64,000 bases of DNA from assembly GCF_000758525.1 (NCBI RefSeq), contig NZ_CP009241.1:3162001-3226000 (forward strand). The letters are read 5' to 3'. The stretch is from Paenibacillus sp. FSL H7-0357 (lineage in GTDB: Bacteria; Bacillota; Bacilli; Paenibacillales; Paenibacillaceae). Both the position numbers and the translations under genes were made by a program. Under the pieces are notes generated by a model, which worked only from the letters and a program-made list of their open reading frames with translations, made no database searches and was not told the DNA's origin. Below are positions 8,888 to 17,879 of the stretch, piece after piece. Each line of letters begins with the position of its first letter. Positions within the stretch are counted from its first letter, which is position 1.

Positions 8888-10297
8888 ATGTCCATTGCGA
8901 CAACGATGATTATCCGTCTGGAAATCCGTAAATCGGTTGCATCTTTTGGTGATGTTGCTTCAGCGCTTGCTTCAGCGGGCGGGGATATTGTGGCCATTGA
9001 CGTCATCCGTGCAGGTAAGGATGTGACGACAAGAGATATTACCGTAAACGTCCAGGATGCAGGCAATAAGGAGATTATTACGATATTGTCGAACATGCCG
9101 GGGATTAAGGTTATTAATGTATCCGACCGGACGTTTCTGGCCCACCTTGGCGGGAAGATTGAGATCACACCCAAAATGCCGATCAAAAACCGGGAGGATC
9201 TGTCACTGGTGTATACACCTGGTGTTGCCCGTGTCTGCATGGCGATTGCCGAGGATCCGGGTAAAGCCTATTCGCTTACGATGAAAAGAAACACGGTTGC
9301 CGTCGTTACCGACGGAACTGCGGTACTTGGCCTCGGTGATATCGGACCGCAGGCGGCGATGCCGGTCATGGAGGGCAAGGCGATGCTCTTTAAGCAACTG
9401 GCAGATATCGATGCGTTTCCCTTATGCCTGGACACCAAGGATCCGGAGGAAATCATCGCGATTGTGAAAGCGGTTTCTGCTGGTTTCGGCGGCATCAACC
9501 TGGAGGATATCAGCTCACCCCGCTGCTTCGAAATTGAACGGCGCCTCTCCGCCGAGCTGGATATCCCCGTGTTTCATGACGATCAGCATGGCACGGCAGT
9601 TGTTGCTTTGGCAGGACTGTTAAATGCCTTGAAAGTGGTGGACAAGCAAATCGCTTCCTGCAGAATTGTCGTGGTCGGCATCGGAGCAGCCGGCGTCTCC
9701 ATCTGCCGCCTGCTGCTGGCAGCGGGAGCCCGCAGCATATATGCCGTTGACCGGCAGGGGATTCTCAGCAGAGAGCAAGCTTACGGGAATGCCGAATGGC
9801 GCTGGCTGGCGGATAACACCAATCCTGAGGGTTTAAGCGGCGGATTGACGGAGGCGCTCCAGGGGGCGGATGTGTTTATCGGCGTATCCAGCGGGGGCAT
9901 TCTGAACGTCAGCCACCTGCAGAGCATGGCCAAGGACAACATCGTCTTTGCTATGGCCAATCCCAATCCGGAGATCGAGCCTGAACTGGCAGAACCGTAT
10001 GCCCGTGTACTGGCGACCGGAAGAAGCGATTATCCGAACCAGATTAACAATGTGCTCTGTTTTCCGGGAATTTTCCGCGGAGCGCTGGATTGCAGGGCAA
10101 GAGAGGTGAATCTGGAGATGAAGCTGGCTGCAGCACAGGCCATTGCTTCGGTTGTACAGGAGGATGAGCGGAATGAGCAATATATCATTCCGAGTATTTT
10201 TAATGAGAAAGTGGTGGAGCAGGTACGGCTGGCAGTGATCAAGGCAGCTATCGCTACCCGTACGGCGCGCCGTATTCCTCCGGATATTTCGGACTGA
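8888..10297 (+). CDS. NAD(P)-dependent malic enzyme with N-terminal ACT domain
   Basis: 469 residues from the ATG at 8888, chosen because AAGGAGG lies eight bases upstream; the frame is open further up without a binding site. Residues 1-80 form an ACT-like regulatory domain (MIIRLEIRKSVASFGDVASALA). After it comes the malic enzyme core: SLVYTPGVA, KRNTVAVVTDG, LGDIGPQAAMPVMEGK, LEDISSPRCFEIE, FHDDQHGTAVV and the Rossmann motif VVVGIGAAGVS. It decarboxylates malate to pyruvate with NAD(P)H. B. subtilis has several paralogues; the ACT-bearing form resembles MleA/YqkJ, but I would not assign the symbol. The gene stands alone. Confidence 0.92.
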   Translation: MSIATTMIIRLEIRKSVASFGDVASALASAGGDIVAIDVIRAGKDVTTRDITVNVQDAGNKEIITILSNMPGIKVINVSDRTFLAHLGGKIEITPKMPIKNREDLSLVYTPGVARVCMAIAEDPGKAYSLTMKRNTVAVVTDGTAVLGLGDIGPQAAMPVMEGKAMLFKQLADIDAFPLCLDTKDPEEIIAIVKAVSAGFGGINLEDISSPRCFEIERRLSAELDIPVFHDDQHGTAVVALAGLLNALKVVDKQIASCRIVVVGIGAAGVSICRLLLAAGARSIYAVDRQGILSREQAYGNAEWRWLADNTNPEGLSGGLTEALQGADVFIGVSSGGILNVSHLQSMAKDNIVFAMANPNPEIEPELAEPYARVLATGRSDYPNQINNVLCFPGIFRGALDCRAREVNLEMKLAAAQAIASVVQEDERNEQYIIPSIFNEKVVEQVRLAVIKAAIATRTARRIPPDISD

Positions 10298-10461
10298 GGT
10301 CACCAAAGAGCAAGCGGAAAACCTGCGGCCACAACGGTCTCGCGGGTTATTTGCTTTGCGTCCGCTTCAATAGTTGCCGCCGGGGAGTGAAATGTGCCGC
10401 TGTATCTTTTATGTGAAAAATTATACAATTATAAATAATCATTACATGTTCAGGAGGAGCC

Positions 10462-10998
10462 ATGTTCAGCAGGATACATATTATGGGGGCTTCCGGATCC
10501 GGCACAACCACGCTCGGCCAGGCGCTGGCAGAGAAGCTGCCGCATGTGCATCTGGATAGCGACGACTATTTCTGGGAGCACAAATTCACGAAGCAGAGTG
10601 ACAAGACGCAGAGACTGGCTGCAATCAAGCGGGACTTGGATCATGCCGGACCATGGATACTTTCCGGAGCTGTCTGTGGCTGGGGAGATGAACTTCGCGC
10701 TTATTTTGACCTGGTAATCTTTCTGTGGATTCCACCGGAGCTCCGGCTGGAGCGCTTAAAGGCAAGAGAATATGAGCGGTATGGGAAGGAAAGTCTGCCG
10801 GGTGGGAGCAAATTTACAGATGTGCAGTTTTTTTTGGAATGGGCCGCTTTATATGATACGGCAGGTGTGGAGGTCAGAAGCAGAACACTGCATGAGGAAT
10901 GGATGTCTGAGCTGGGCTGTCCGGTACTGCGGTTAACAGGGGAAATGTCGGTAGATCAACGTGTAGAGGCTGTGCTGAGCCATCTGTCCAGTCAATGA
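10462..10998 (+). CDS. P-loop kinase-like protein with Lys-less Walker A
   Basis: 178 residues; ATG with AGGAGGAGCC upstream. The N-terminus RIHIMGASGSGTTTLGQALAE is a P-loop of the adenylate/shikimate kinase type, but the invariant Walker A Lys is Thr (GASGSGTTT instead of GxxxxGK[ST]). DSDDYFW follows where a substrate-binding acid usually lies, and a lid-like segment (LERLKAREYERYG) is present. Proteins with this GSGTTT loop are, as I recall, fairly common in Firmicutes and annotated as AAA or adenylate kinase without known function. Whether it binds and hydrolyses nucleotide is open. Monocistronic; no partner is suggested by neighbours. Confidence 0.75.
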   Translation: MFSRIHIMGASGSGTTTLGQALAEKLPHVHLDSDDYFWEHKFTKQSDKTQRLAAIKRDLDHAGPWILSGAVCGWGDELRAYFDLVIFLWIPPELRLERLKAREYERYGKESLPGGSKFTDVQFFLEWAALYDTAGVEVRSRTLHEEWMSELGCPVLRLTGEMSVDQRVEAVLSHLSSQ

Positions 10999-11121
10999 TA
11001 AGGAGAGAAAGAGCGTGGCAAGAAGGAGCGGTTTGAGCTGCGGGTTAAGGGATGACTGTTTGTAGGATCAAGTTGTGATGTGAAAATCAAAAGTTGAATG
11101 TAATCATGGGGAGTGTATAAG

Positions 11122-11607
11122 ATGTACAACCGGGGGATTGCTTGTTGTCTTAGTGTGGTTCTGGCTGCTGTGGTGTTTGCCGGCTGCGGTGTCGACCAGA
11201 AACAGAAGGATGTGTATGGCAACAACAAGGTGATCGTACAGAGCGGAGACAGCCTTACTTACAAGGATCGTATAGGTGAAGTGACTGCACAGGATGCCGA
11301 GCTTAACTTTACCGGATTCTATGGATCGGATACTTTGTGGAGCATTGAGGCCGCGGAGGAAGGTAAGCTTGGCATCGAGTTTGAGCAGGATATCACCAAA
11401 GGAAAGTTTAAAGTCGTACTCATAACTCCTGAAGAGGAAACCGTAGTCATTGCCGAAGGCAGCGCTGAAGGTTCGGTGGAACTGCCGCTTATCAAAGGAA
11501 ACAGCCGGATTAAGATCGTCGGAAACAAAGGCAAGGGCAATGCGAACCTTCATCTGACAGCTGGAAAAGGAATTGAAGTCGATACCGTCGATTCAGGCGG
11601 GTGGTAG
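11122..11607 (+). CDS. Small lipoprotein of unknown function
   Basis: 161 residues if translation begins at ATG 11122, which has GGGGAG eight bases upstream; a GTG three codons earlier is less likely. The signal peptide ends in the lipobox FAGC, so the mature protein is lipid-anchored outside the membrane. The mature part is acidic and beta-strand-like, with no motif I recognise (LTYKDRIGEVTAQDAELNFTG). The next gene, a histidine phosphatase, begins three bases after the stop, so the two are one operon. Probably a genus-level hypothetical. Confidence 0.7.
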   Translation: MYNRGIACCLSVVLAAVVFAGCGVDQKQKDVYGNNKVIVQSGDSLTYKDRIGEVTAQDAELNFTGFYGSDTLWSIEAAEEGKLGIEFEQDITKGKFKVVLITPEEETVVIAEGSAEGSVELPLIKGNSRIKIVGNKGKGNANLHLTAGKGIEVDTVDSGGW

Positions 11608-11610
11608 ACG

Positions 11611-12159
11611 GTGAAATTCGGATTGGTCAGACATTTCAAAGTAGAGCCTCCGCCGCTGCAGGGCTGGGTGAACGGCCGTCAGTTCAATGAATGGGTGAGA
11701 TTGTATGATGCAGCGGATATCCGGACCGGGGAGTGGAATCAGCCTGCAGAACTGTGGGATCATTGCCTGTGCAGTGATCTGCCCAGAGCGGTGGACACGG
11801 CCCGCAGCATCTACTCAGGCAGCATTACATTCACGGAGCAGCTGCGAGAAATTGAAGTGGCTGCGGTTAGCGTATCGGGTCCCAGGCTGCCGGTGCCCTG
11901 GTGGCTGGCTCTCGGACGTCTGTCCTGGATATTCGGTCACCGCTCCCAGCCAGAGAGCAGGCGGACAACCAGTCAGCGCGTGAAAGCGGCTGTCGATCTC
12001 CTGGAATCAGTACCGCAGCGCTCTGGTGTGCTGATCGTCACACATGGCGCTTTTATGAAGCAGCTGGAGCGGGAACTGCGGCGCAGATCCTATCAAGGGA
12101 AGCGGATGGGACATCCGCGAAATGGGCAGCTTTATACATATGAGAAGATAGAAAATTAA
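11611..12159 (+). CDS. Histidine phosphatase superfamily protein
   Basis: 182 residues from GTG 11611, three bases after the lipoprotein stop. The N-terminal phospho-His motif is LVRHF (RHF in place of the usual RHG), followed by SDLPRAVDTA and the second catalytic motif VTHGAFM, so all four core residues (Arg, His, Arg, His) are present. Phosphatases of this kind (CobC/PhoE-like) act on small phosphate esters or have regulatory roles; the substrate is unknown. It is probably coupled to the upstream lipoprotein gene. RHF rather than RHG is uncommon but seen in some family members. Confidence 0.8.
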   Translation: MKFGLVRHFKVEPPPLQGWVNGRQFNEWVRLYDAADIRTGEWNQPAELWDHCLCSDLPRAVDTARSIYSGSITFTEQLREIEVAAVSVSGPRLPVPWWLALGRLSWIFGHRSQPESRRTTSQRVKAAVDLLESVPQRSGVLIVTHGAFMKQLERELRRRSYQGKRMGHPRNGQLYTYEKIEN

Positions 12160-12170
12160 ATGAAAGCGGG

Positions 12171-12623
12171 ATGCACAAAATGGTCACCATTAAGGAAATT
12201 GAAGCGGATGCTCTTGAGGCATTAAATGAGCTGTACAGTGAATTGATAGGCCATCGAACGGATCAAGTGAAGCTGGCAGAAGCTTTTAACAGGATAAAGG
12301 CAGATAGCCGGTACATCTTGCTCGGCGCATACGTGGACGGGGAGCTGTTCGGCTCCTTGATGGGGATCGAATGCCAGGATCTCGTCGGAGACTGCCGGCC
12401 GTTTATGGTGATCGAGAATGTAGTTGTATCCTCCCGCGCCAGACGCCAGGGTCTCGGCAAAAAGCTTATGACTGCCATTGAGCAAGCCGCCCACGAGAGA
12501 AACTGCTATTACATTATCCTCGTTTCCGGTGAGCAGCGTAAGGAAGCGCATGTCTTCTATGAGTCTATGGGCTACCGGGATGAAAAGGTAGAAGGGTACC
12601 GCAAGCATCTAAGCTCACATTAA
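12171..12623 (+). CDS. GNAT family N-acetyltransferase
   Basis: 150 residues. The acetyl-CoA loop is recognisable (VVVSSRARRQGLGKKLM), with the preceding strand PFMVIENV and the late motif VFYESMGYRDE. The ATG at 12180 (MVTIKEIE) is an equally good start with GCGGG nine bases upstream. It lies 11 bases after the histidine phosphatase and may be in the same operon. The acceptor substrate cannot be told. A 26-codon reading frame with a strong ribosome binding site and a terminator follow. Confidence 0.85.
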   Translation: MHKMVTIKEIEADALEALNELYSELIGHRTDQVKLAEAFNRIKADSRYILLGAYVDGELFGSLMGIECQDLVGDCRPFMVIENVVVSSRARRQGLGKKLMTAIEQAAHERNCYYIILVSGEQRKEAHVFYESMGYRDEKVEGYRKHLSSH

Positions 12624-12641
12624 CATGAGGGAGGGAGGGCT

Positions 12642-12722
12642 GTGTGGGCATTTTTCGAAATTATCTTTGATGACATCACAGATACTCTTTGGGAAAACCG
12701 CAAGAAGCGAAAGAAGAATTAA
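12642..12722 (+). CDS. Possible 26-residue small protein
   Basis: GTG at 12642 directly follows GAGGGAGGG (12631-12639). The frame encodes 26 residues: an aromatic/acidic first half (WAFFEIIFDDITDTLW) and a basic tail (KKRKKN), ending just before a strong terminator. The amphipathic layout and position suggest a real small gene at the end of the operon, but the spacing is tight and there is no homology to cite. Confidence 0.35.
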   Translation: MWAFFEIIFDDITDTLWENRKKRKKN

Positions 12723-12732
12723 GAATACCCCG

Positions 12733-12757
12733 CCAGCCTGCAGAGGCTGGTTTTTTT
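12733..12757 (+). terminator. Terminator after the GNAT gene
   Basis: CCAGCC (12733-12738) and GGCTGG (12745-12750) flank a 6-base loop, followed by seven T. Confidence 0.85.
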
Positions 12758-12770
12758 CGCTTAGGCATAG

Positions 12771-12796
12771 AAAAACGGCTCCAATATGGAGCCGTT
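12771..12796 (-). terminator. Terminator of the DUF2651-like gene
   Basis: AACGGCTCC (12774-12782) and GGAGCCGTT (12788-12796) pair perfectly around 5 bases. The A-run at 12771-12775 gives a U-run on the minus strand. Confidence 0.8.
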
Positions 12797-12817
12797 AATC
12801 ATTACGTTTGTTGATTT

Positions 12818-13045
12818 TCACTTATTTGCTGACTTCATCATTAAACCTACGATGACTGATAATATTGCATAAACTATCGCCCAAATGAAAAAGGACTCAT
12901 TGAAGACGGTAAAAGTTAGTGCTGTGAAAACAATAAAAGTTAATAACGGCATTACGAACCATCTTCTAATCAACATAAAACCAACAATTGAAGTGACTAT
13001 AACGATTATAGGACAGATTACAAAAACCAAAAGCAACGGATTCAC
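12818..13045 (-). CDS. Small three-helix membrane protein (DUF2651-like)
   Basis: 75 residues, almost entirely hydrophobic, with about three membrane segments (PLLLVFVICPIIVIV, RRWFVMPLLTFIVFTALTF, FFIWAIVYAILSVIVGL) and a short basic end. It resembles the small Bacillus YbeF/DUF2651 proteins in size and in the MNPLLLV start. The annotated start is GTG; GAGGAG lies directly against it, so initiation at the TTG three codons later is possible. It has its own terminator and is AT-richer than its neighbours. Function unknown. Confidence 0.65.
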   Translation of the reverse strand: MNPLLLVFVICPIIVIVTSIVGFMLIRRWFVMPLLTFIVFTALTFTVFNESFFIWAIVYAILSVIVGLMMKSANK

Positions 13046-13194
13046 TCCTCAATATAAAATATTCTATAATTATATACTTTTTACCTGGAAGAAGCTGTAT
13101 GACAAGTATAATTATTTTTTCCATGCCATGCCGGTTCTGCTATATGTTAAACTGTCTGCAAGTGTGATGAATTTAACATTATTGGAGGGGTTGG

Positions 13195-13689
13195 ATGGAG
13201 ACATTTTTCCGTTATAACTGGGTGGTTCGCGAGCAGTGGTACAAGTGGTGTGAGGAGATACCGGAAGAGGAACTGCTGAAGCCGCGTACAGGCGGCGTTG
13301 GCGGGATATTGAAGACGCTGTTTCATATTGCCGATGTAGAGTGGAGCTGGATCATGGTGATGGAGGGCAAACCGGATTTTCAGGAGGATTTCGCCTGGTA
13401 CAGCAGCCTGCAAAAGGTACGGGAGCTGGATGCAAAGTTTCGTCCCTAGGTGGAAGACTTTGTGCTGGCCTGGCATGAAGGTCTGGAGCGGAATGTTTTT
13501 GTAGATGAGCGCAGTGACGGCTCGGTGGTTACCGATGCCTGGGGCGAAATTATGCGCCATGTTATCGCTCATGAAATTCATCATACCGGGCAGCTCTCCG
13601 TCTGGGCCAGAGAGCTCGGGAAGCAGCCGCCTTCCGCCAATGTGATCGGCAAAGGGTTAGCGGACAGCCTGCCGGGCTTACGGAATTGA
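13195..13689 (+). pseudogene. DinB-family gene interrupted by an in-frame TAG
   Basis: Two reading frames in the same phase, 84 and 79 codons, are separated only by a TAG at 13447-13449 (RP-stop-VEDFV). Together they make one 164-residue DinB/YfiT-type four-helix protein with the metal-binding His in LFHIADVEW and the pair in HVIAHEIHHTGQL, both in good order. GGAGGGG precedes the ATG. A single base change from GAG, CAG or AAG would explain it. Intact relatives are thiol- or metal-dependent enzymes or stress proteins. The lack of further damage suggests a recent mutation or a sequencing error; the downstream half has a GTG and could be made separately, but lacks the first ligand. Confidence 0.8.
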
Positions 13690-13764
13690 ACTTTAACTCT
13701 GAAAGTCCGTCCGCTCATCGCCCCTCGGCCACTGGAATGACCAGGCCAACTGTCCTTGGAGGCT

Positions 13765-15441
13765 TTACAGCTCCGGCGGGAACCATAGATGGCGCAGGTC
13801 GACCCAGCCCTGGCTGTTGAAGGTTACACCGCGCACAGAGGGAAGGTAAGCCGTTTCGGTGGGCTTTTCGTACAGGATATGCAGCTGATGATCGTGGATC
13901 AGGCTGTCTTCGATGATCTTGAAGCCCTCGGCTCTGGCCTGGAAATGCGGCTCGCGGGAAATGAGGCTCAGCCGGCCTTCAATATCGGCCCGGGTACGCG
14001 GCTCGATATGCTGCGCGAGCGTCAGATACAGGTCGAACAGCCGGAGCTGTTCATCCTGATCACGGAGCAGGGAGAAAACAATCAGGTCGGCTTGCAGGCG
14101 GACCGGACCTTTGAATTCCTCCGGGGAAACGGTCAGTACCGTGCAGGCATAACCCTGGCGCTTCAGCCTTGCGGCAATGGATTCGGCATCACCGGAATAT
14201 TGCGGAATCGTGGCAATTTGCAGCGCTGCCGGATGAGGCTCTGGCTGCTGTGGTCCATGCGTCTCCACATCCGCGTTCAAACAGGATACAATGTCTGCCC
14301 GAAGAAGGGGATCGCTTAGTGGTCCCTTTTTTTTCGTATTGAAGGTCACAAATTTCCGCACAGAGGACTCGGAATGAATCCGGCTCCAGGCCGAAGGGTC
14401 AGAGACAGAAGGATTCGTAACAATGTGGAAGCCGGAGCTTGTCTCCGGAGAAGAATTACTTATCCCCCACGGTACATAGAGAATTTCCACCCGGTCCAGA
14501 TGGGCGCGGCCCTGAAAATAATACGGGAATACCTCCAGTACGCAGGAATCCTCATGCATCTCCGCTACCTTGAACGGTCCGGTGCCTGCCGGTCTGCGCC
14601 CGAAGCTGCTCTCACCCTGGTTTTCCAGATCCCTTGGAACGACAGCTGCCCGGCTCGTGCACAGGAAAGGCAGGAAGAGCTCATTGGGTTTCTTGAGCAG
14701 AAATCGCACTGTGGTAGCGTTCAGGGCTTTCACTTCCTGAATCTCTTTGAAAATAGAGTTGTACAGCATCCGGTGCGACGAAGTCATCATCCGTTCGAAG
14801 GAATAGACCACATCTTCGGCAGCCAGTACCTTGCCATGATGGAAGAAGACATCCTTACGCAGATGGAACGTCCAGCTGGTGCGGCTGACATCTACATCCC
14901 AGGCATGGGCGAGCCCGGGAAGGATGTCGTCCCGTTCACCGCCGCGTCCTACCAGCCCGTCGAACACATGGCTGGACACGAAGGACTCCGCCAATAAATT
15001 CATGTACAGCGGATCAAAGGTATGGAGCTGCTGGTTGACCGGCAGCCGTAAGCTGTCAATCCGTTTGTCGCTGCGGATCTCGGAGTGATGGCCGAAGTAG
15101 GACATCAGCCAGCCCTGCAGGGAATCCTGCAGCGAGGAGGAACGGGCATGTCCGCGGATGCCCTCCATGGCGCTGCGGATATCTCTGCTGCTGATCGCCT
15201 GCTTCATGGATTGCAGGGCGATAGACTCGGAATCCGTTAGAAATTTCAGGGAGGACCGGCGGCCCCGCCCCCGGCTGGGTGTCCAGACGATCCAGCCCTG
15301 CTCCGACATTTTATTGATAACATGCAATGCATTGCGGTGGGTGCAGCCCAGAGTTAAAGCCAGTTCATCAAGGGTGACCATGATTTCCGCCGCCCCCCCA
15401 TGATGGGAGTGCAGCTTCAGAAATTGGCTGTGCAGTTTCAT
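13765..15441 (-). CDS. SgrR-like regulator: HTH fused to a solute-binding domain
   Basis: 558 residues. Residues 1-110 hold a winged helix-turn-helix (TLDELALTLGCTHRNALHVINKMSEQGWI). From about 140 onward it is a family 5 extracellular solute-binding domain (LLAESFVSSHVFDGLV, ILPGLAHAWDV, FHLRKDVFFHHGKVLAAEDVVYSFERM, RPAGTGPFKV) without a signal peptide, so it binds its ligand in the cytosol. E. coli SgrR, the model, senses sugar-phosphate stress; Bacillus YbbB-like variants sense other solutes. In Paenibacillus-type genomes such genes often control a neighbouring transporter. Here the divergent gene is a DUF4173-type membrane protein. Ligand unknown. Confidence 0.88.
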   Translation of the reverse strand: MKLHSQFLKLHSHHGGAAEIMVTLDELALTLGCTHRNALHVINKMSEQGWIVWTPSRGRGRRSSLKFLTDSESIALQSMKQAISSRDIRSAMEGIRGHARSSSLQDSLQGWLMSYFGHHSEIRSDKRIDSLRLPVNQQLHTFDPLYMNLLAESFVSSHVFDGLVGRGGERDDILPGLAHAWDVDVSRTSWTFHLRKDVFFHHGKVLAAEDVVYSFERMMTSSHRMLYNSIFKEIQEVKALNATTVRFLLKKPNELFLPFLCTSRAAVVPRDLENQGESSFGRRPAGTGPFKVAEMHEDSCVLEVFPYYFQGRAHLDRVEILYVPWGISNSSPETSSGFHIVTNPSVSDPSAWSRIHSESSVRKFVTFNTKKKGPLSDPLLRADIVSCLNADVETHGPQQPEPHPAALQIATIPQYSGDAESIAARLKRQGYACTVLTVSPEEFKGPVRLQADLIVFSLLRDQDEQLRLFDLYLTLAQHIEPRTRADIEGRLSLISREPHFQARAEGFKIIEDSLIHDHQLHILYEKPTETAYLPSVRGVTFNSQGWVDLRHLWFPPEL

Positions 15442-15554
15442 TGTCGGCTGTTCCTTTCTTAAAATAGGAAATATAAACTCATTTCTTTCTCTTTTTCTTC
15501 TTATTTTATCAGCTAAAATTGGGATAAGAAAGCAAGATAATGGGGGGATTTACC

Positions 15555-17054
15555 ATGGAGGATGAAAATGCGGTTACAGCAATGCGGCCGCTTTACGCAT
15601 TAATTGCTGCATTTCTGCTGGCTGACGTGCATCAGTATCTGTTCTACGGCCAGATGGCAGGCGTTTCTGTACCGATTTTTGTATGCCTGCTCTATATCTT
15701 TGTGCTCTATGTTGCCAAGGATAGGTTGCGTAAGAACACTTGGTTCAGTTATGTTTGGCTGGGAGCCATATTTCTGCTCTCCTTGACGTATGCACTGTTT
15801 GCAAACTGGTTTTTCTTCGGGCTGAATTTCCTGGTGATTCCGGCGCTGATTTTCTTACATATGACCTATATGCTGAGCTATCGCCTTCCGTCCTGGAGCC
15901 GGTTAGCACTGATTGGGGCTGCGGCGGAGCACTTTTTTGCCCAGAGCCTGCGGCATTGGCCTACGGTGTTTAAGATTATCCAAAAAGCAGGAGGCAGGAA
16001 TCTGCAAGGGGAGCGCAAGCAGGTGCTGGTCAAAGTGCTGATTGGACTGCTCATCTCCTGCCCGCTGCTGCTGATTGTAATCTCACTGCTCTCTTCAGCC
16101 GACGGTGTATTTCATGAGATACTGGCGGACGTCCCGGCGCTGCTGGAGCGGATCTCATTCAGTGACGGCTTAGCCCGCATCTTATGGATCATCCTGCTCG
16201 GAATGGGACTGTTCGGTTTTGCCCAAGGGTTCGCTGATCCTAAACACTATGACTGGAGCGTGCCGCCGCTGGACGGCGAGCCGGTCCGTGAACCCTTCAC
16301 CATTTCCATTGATCCGGTAATTATCACCACAATCCTTGTGTCGATCAATACCGTGTATGTGTTATTTGTCAGCGTGCAGTTTTCATATTTTTTTGGTGCA
16401 TGGGATGGAGTTTTGCCGGAAGGCAGCACGTATGCTGACTATGCCCGGAGCGGATTTTTCGAGCTGATTCTGGTTACAGCCATCAACTTTGCGATTCTGC
16501 TCTTGTCGCTGCTGTCCGTAGGGGAAGTGAAGAAAACGCTGAAAAAGATCATTAACGTCCTGCTCTATACCTTGGTCCTGTGCTCCATGGTTATGTTGTA
16601 TTCTGCCTACTCCCGTCTGGCGCTGTATGAGGAAGCCTACGGCTATACCTATATCCGCTTTCTCGTGCACGCCTTTATGATCTTTCTTGGTTTGCTGCTG
16701 GTCATTGCGGCGGTGCGGATTAGCCGGGTTAACTTCCCGCTGGCCAAATGTTATATTGTGCTTGGTCTGCTTGCGTACGTGCTGATGAATTATATTGGGA
16801 TGGACGGGATCATTGCCGGCAGAAATATGGAACGGTATGAAGCCAGCGGCAAGCTGGATGCTGCCTATTTGAGCGGACTATCCTGGGATGCGGTCCCGAA
16901 GCTGATTGAATTCAGCAAGAAAGAGGATGGGCTGCTGGATCAGAACCTGCGTGACAAGTGGCAGAGCAACACAATTGCTGAACAAGAATGGCCATCCTTC
17001 AATGTTTCCAAATACCGGGCGAAGCAGGCCCTGGAGCAATATTTCGCGGAATAG
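15555..17054 (+). CDS. DUF4173/DUF4153-type multi-pass membrane protein
   Basis: 499 residues from ATG 15555, which has GGGGGGA upstream; the earlier ATG at 15540 overlaps that site. Around eleven hydrophobic segments. The family hallmark is the stretch ADYARSGFFELILV between membrane helices, and the C-terminal 80 residues are soluble and helical (LSWDAVPKLIEFSKK). The function of this family is unknown; several members neighbour kinases or anti-sigma systems. It is divergent from the SgrR-like regulator across about 110 bases, so shared control is possible. A Crp-like regulator follows on the same strand. Confidence 0.8.
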   Translation: MEDENAVTAMRPLYALIAAFLLADVHQYLFYGQMAGVSVPIFVCLLYIFVLYVAKDRLRKNTWFSYVWLGAIFLLSLTYALFANWFFFGLNFLVIPALIFLHMTYMLSYRLPSWSRLALIGAAAEHFFAQSLRHWPTVFKIIQKAGGRNLQGERKQVLVKVLIGLLISCPLLLIVISLLSSADGVFHEILADVPALLERISFSDGLARILWIILLGMGLFGFAQGFADPKHYDWSVPPLDGEPVREPFTISIDPVIITTILVSINTVYVLFVSVQFSYFFGAWDGVLPEGSTYADYARSGFFELILVTAINFAILLLSLLSVGEVKKTLKKIINVLLYTLVLCSMVMLYSAYSRLALYEEAYGYTYIRFLVHAFMIFLGLLLVIAAVRISRVNFPLAKCYIVLGLLAYVLMNYIGMDGIIAGRNMERYEASGKLDAAYLSGLSWDAVPKLIEFSKKEDGLLDQNLRDKWQSNTIAEQEWPSFNVSKYRAKQALEQYFAE

Positions 17055-17143
17055 AGACTTTATTTTGAAATCGGGGACGGGTTATACTCTACTATATATT
17101 GTGGTACATTGAAGCCAGCATGAGGTCAAGGAGGAAGCACGGA

Positions 17144-17842
17144 ATGAACACAATATTGGATCTTGAGGCTGTCCGTACACTGGCCGGGAAGAACGGGCTG
17201 GAAGAGATGTTCAGCACTGAGGTCATTGAAAGAATGGAGCTGCGGCGGTACGGCGACGGGGAAGCGGTCTGCTCGGTCGGAGACCGGCTGGAGAGCATGT
17301 TCATCCTGGTCCAAGGGAAGCTCAAAATTCACACGCTGCTCCCCAACGGAAAATCGATGCTGGTGCGGTTTGCCAGACCGATGTCCGTGATTGGGGACGT
17401 GGAGCTACTGCGGCAGTATCCGGTTAAAAATGAGGTGGAGTCTGTTGGGGACAGCCTGCTGCTGGTGGCCGGCAGAAAGCTGCTGCTGAAAGAAATGGAA
17501 GAGAACACGGCGCTGCTGCGTTTTCTGGTAGGAGAGCTAAGCCACAAGCTGTATACGCTCGGCCAGACCTCCGCGCTGAATCTGCTCTACCCGGTGGAGA
17601 ACCGGTTTGCCAGCTATCTGATGTCCATGTTCGCGGACAGCGTCGGCGGGCATCGTGTGGAGGAGCTCCGCACAGCAAGTCTTACGGAAACGGCGGATTT
17701 GCTCGGAACGAGCTACCGCCATTTGAACCGGATTGTGCGGCGGTTCATTGAGGATGGCATCATTGAACGCAGACAGGGCCGTTTGAGTGTGCTGGATGAA
17801 GCTAAGCTGGCCCGGCTTGCGAACGGGAATTTATATGAATAA
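17144..17842 (+). CDS. Crp/Fnr-family transcription regulator (YeiL-like)
   Basis: 232 residues. The start ATG 17144 has AAGGAGG eight bases upstream; the longer frame from TTG 17099 has none. The cyclic-nucleotide-binding-like barrel (GDGEAVCSVGDRLESMFILVQGKLKI) lacks the cAMP-contacting RSELA-type loop, and the C-terminal winged helix reads LTETADLLGTSYRHLNRIVRRFIEDGII. E. coli YeiL is the nearest architecture I recall. Two Cys are not spaced like an Fnr iron-sulphur motif. The effector is unknown. It lies 90 bases after the membrane protein and may be co-transcribed. Confidence 0.85.
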   Translation: MNTILDLEAVRTLAGKNGLEEMFSTEVIERMELRRYGDGEAVCSVGDRLESMFILVQGKLKIHTLLPNGKSMLVRFARPMSVIGDVELLRQYPVKNEVESVGDSLLLVAGRKLLLKEMEENTALLRFLVGELSHKLYTLGQTSALNLLYPVENRFASYLMSMFADSVGGHRVEELRTASLTETADLLGTSYRHLNRIVRRFIEDGIIERRQGRLSVLDEAKLARLANGNLYE

Positions 17843-17879
17843 ACGGGATTGGAGAGCGGAATGGGTTGATTTGAATCTG

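Noticed and set aside
14374..14997. 207-codon plus-strand frame opposite the SgrR-like gene
   Set aside because: No start context and no recognisable fold; the minus-strand product has clear HTH and SBP motifs.
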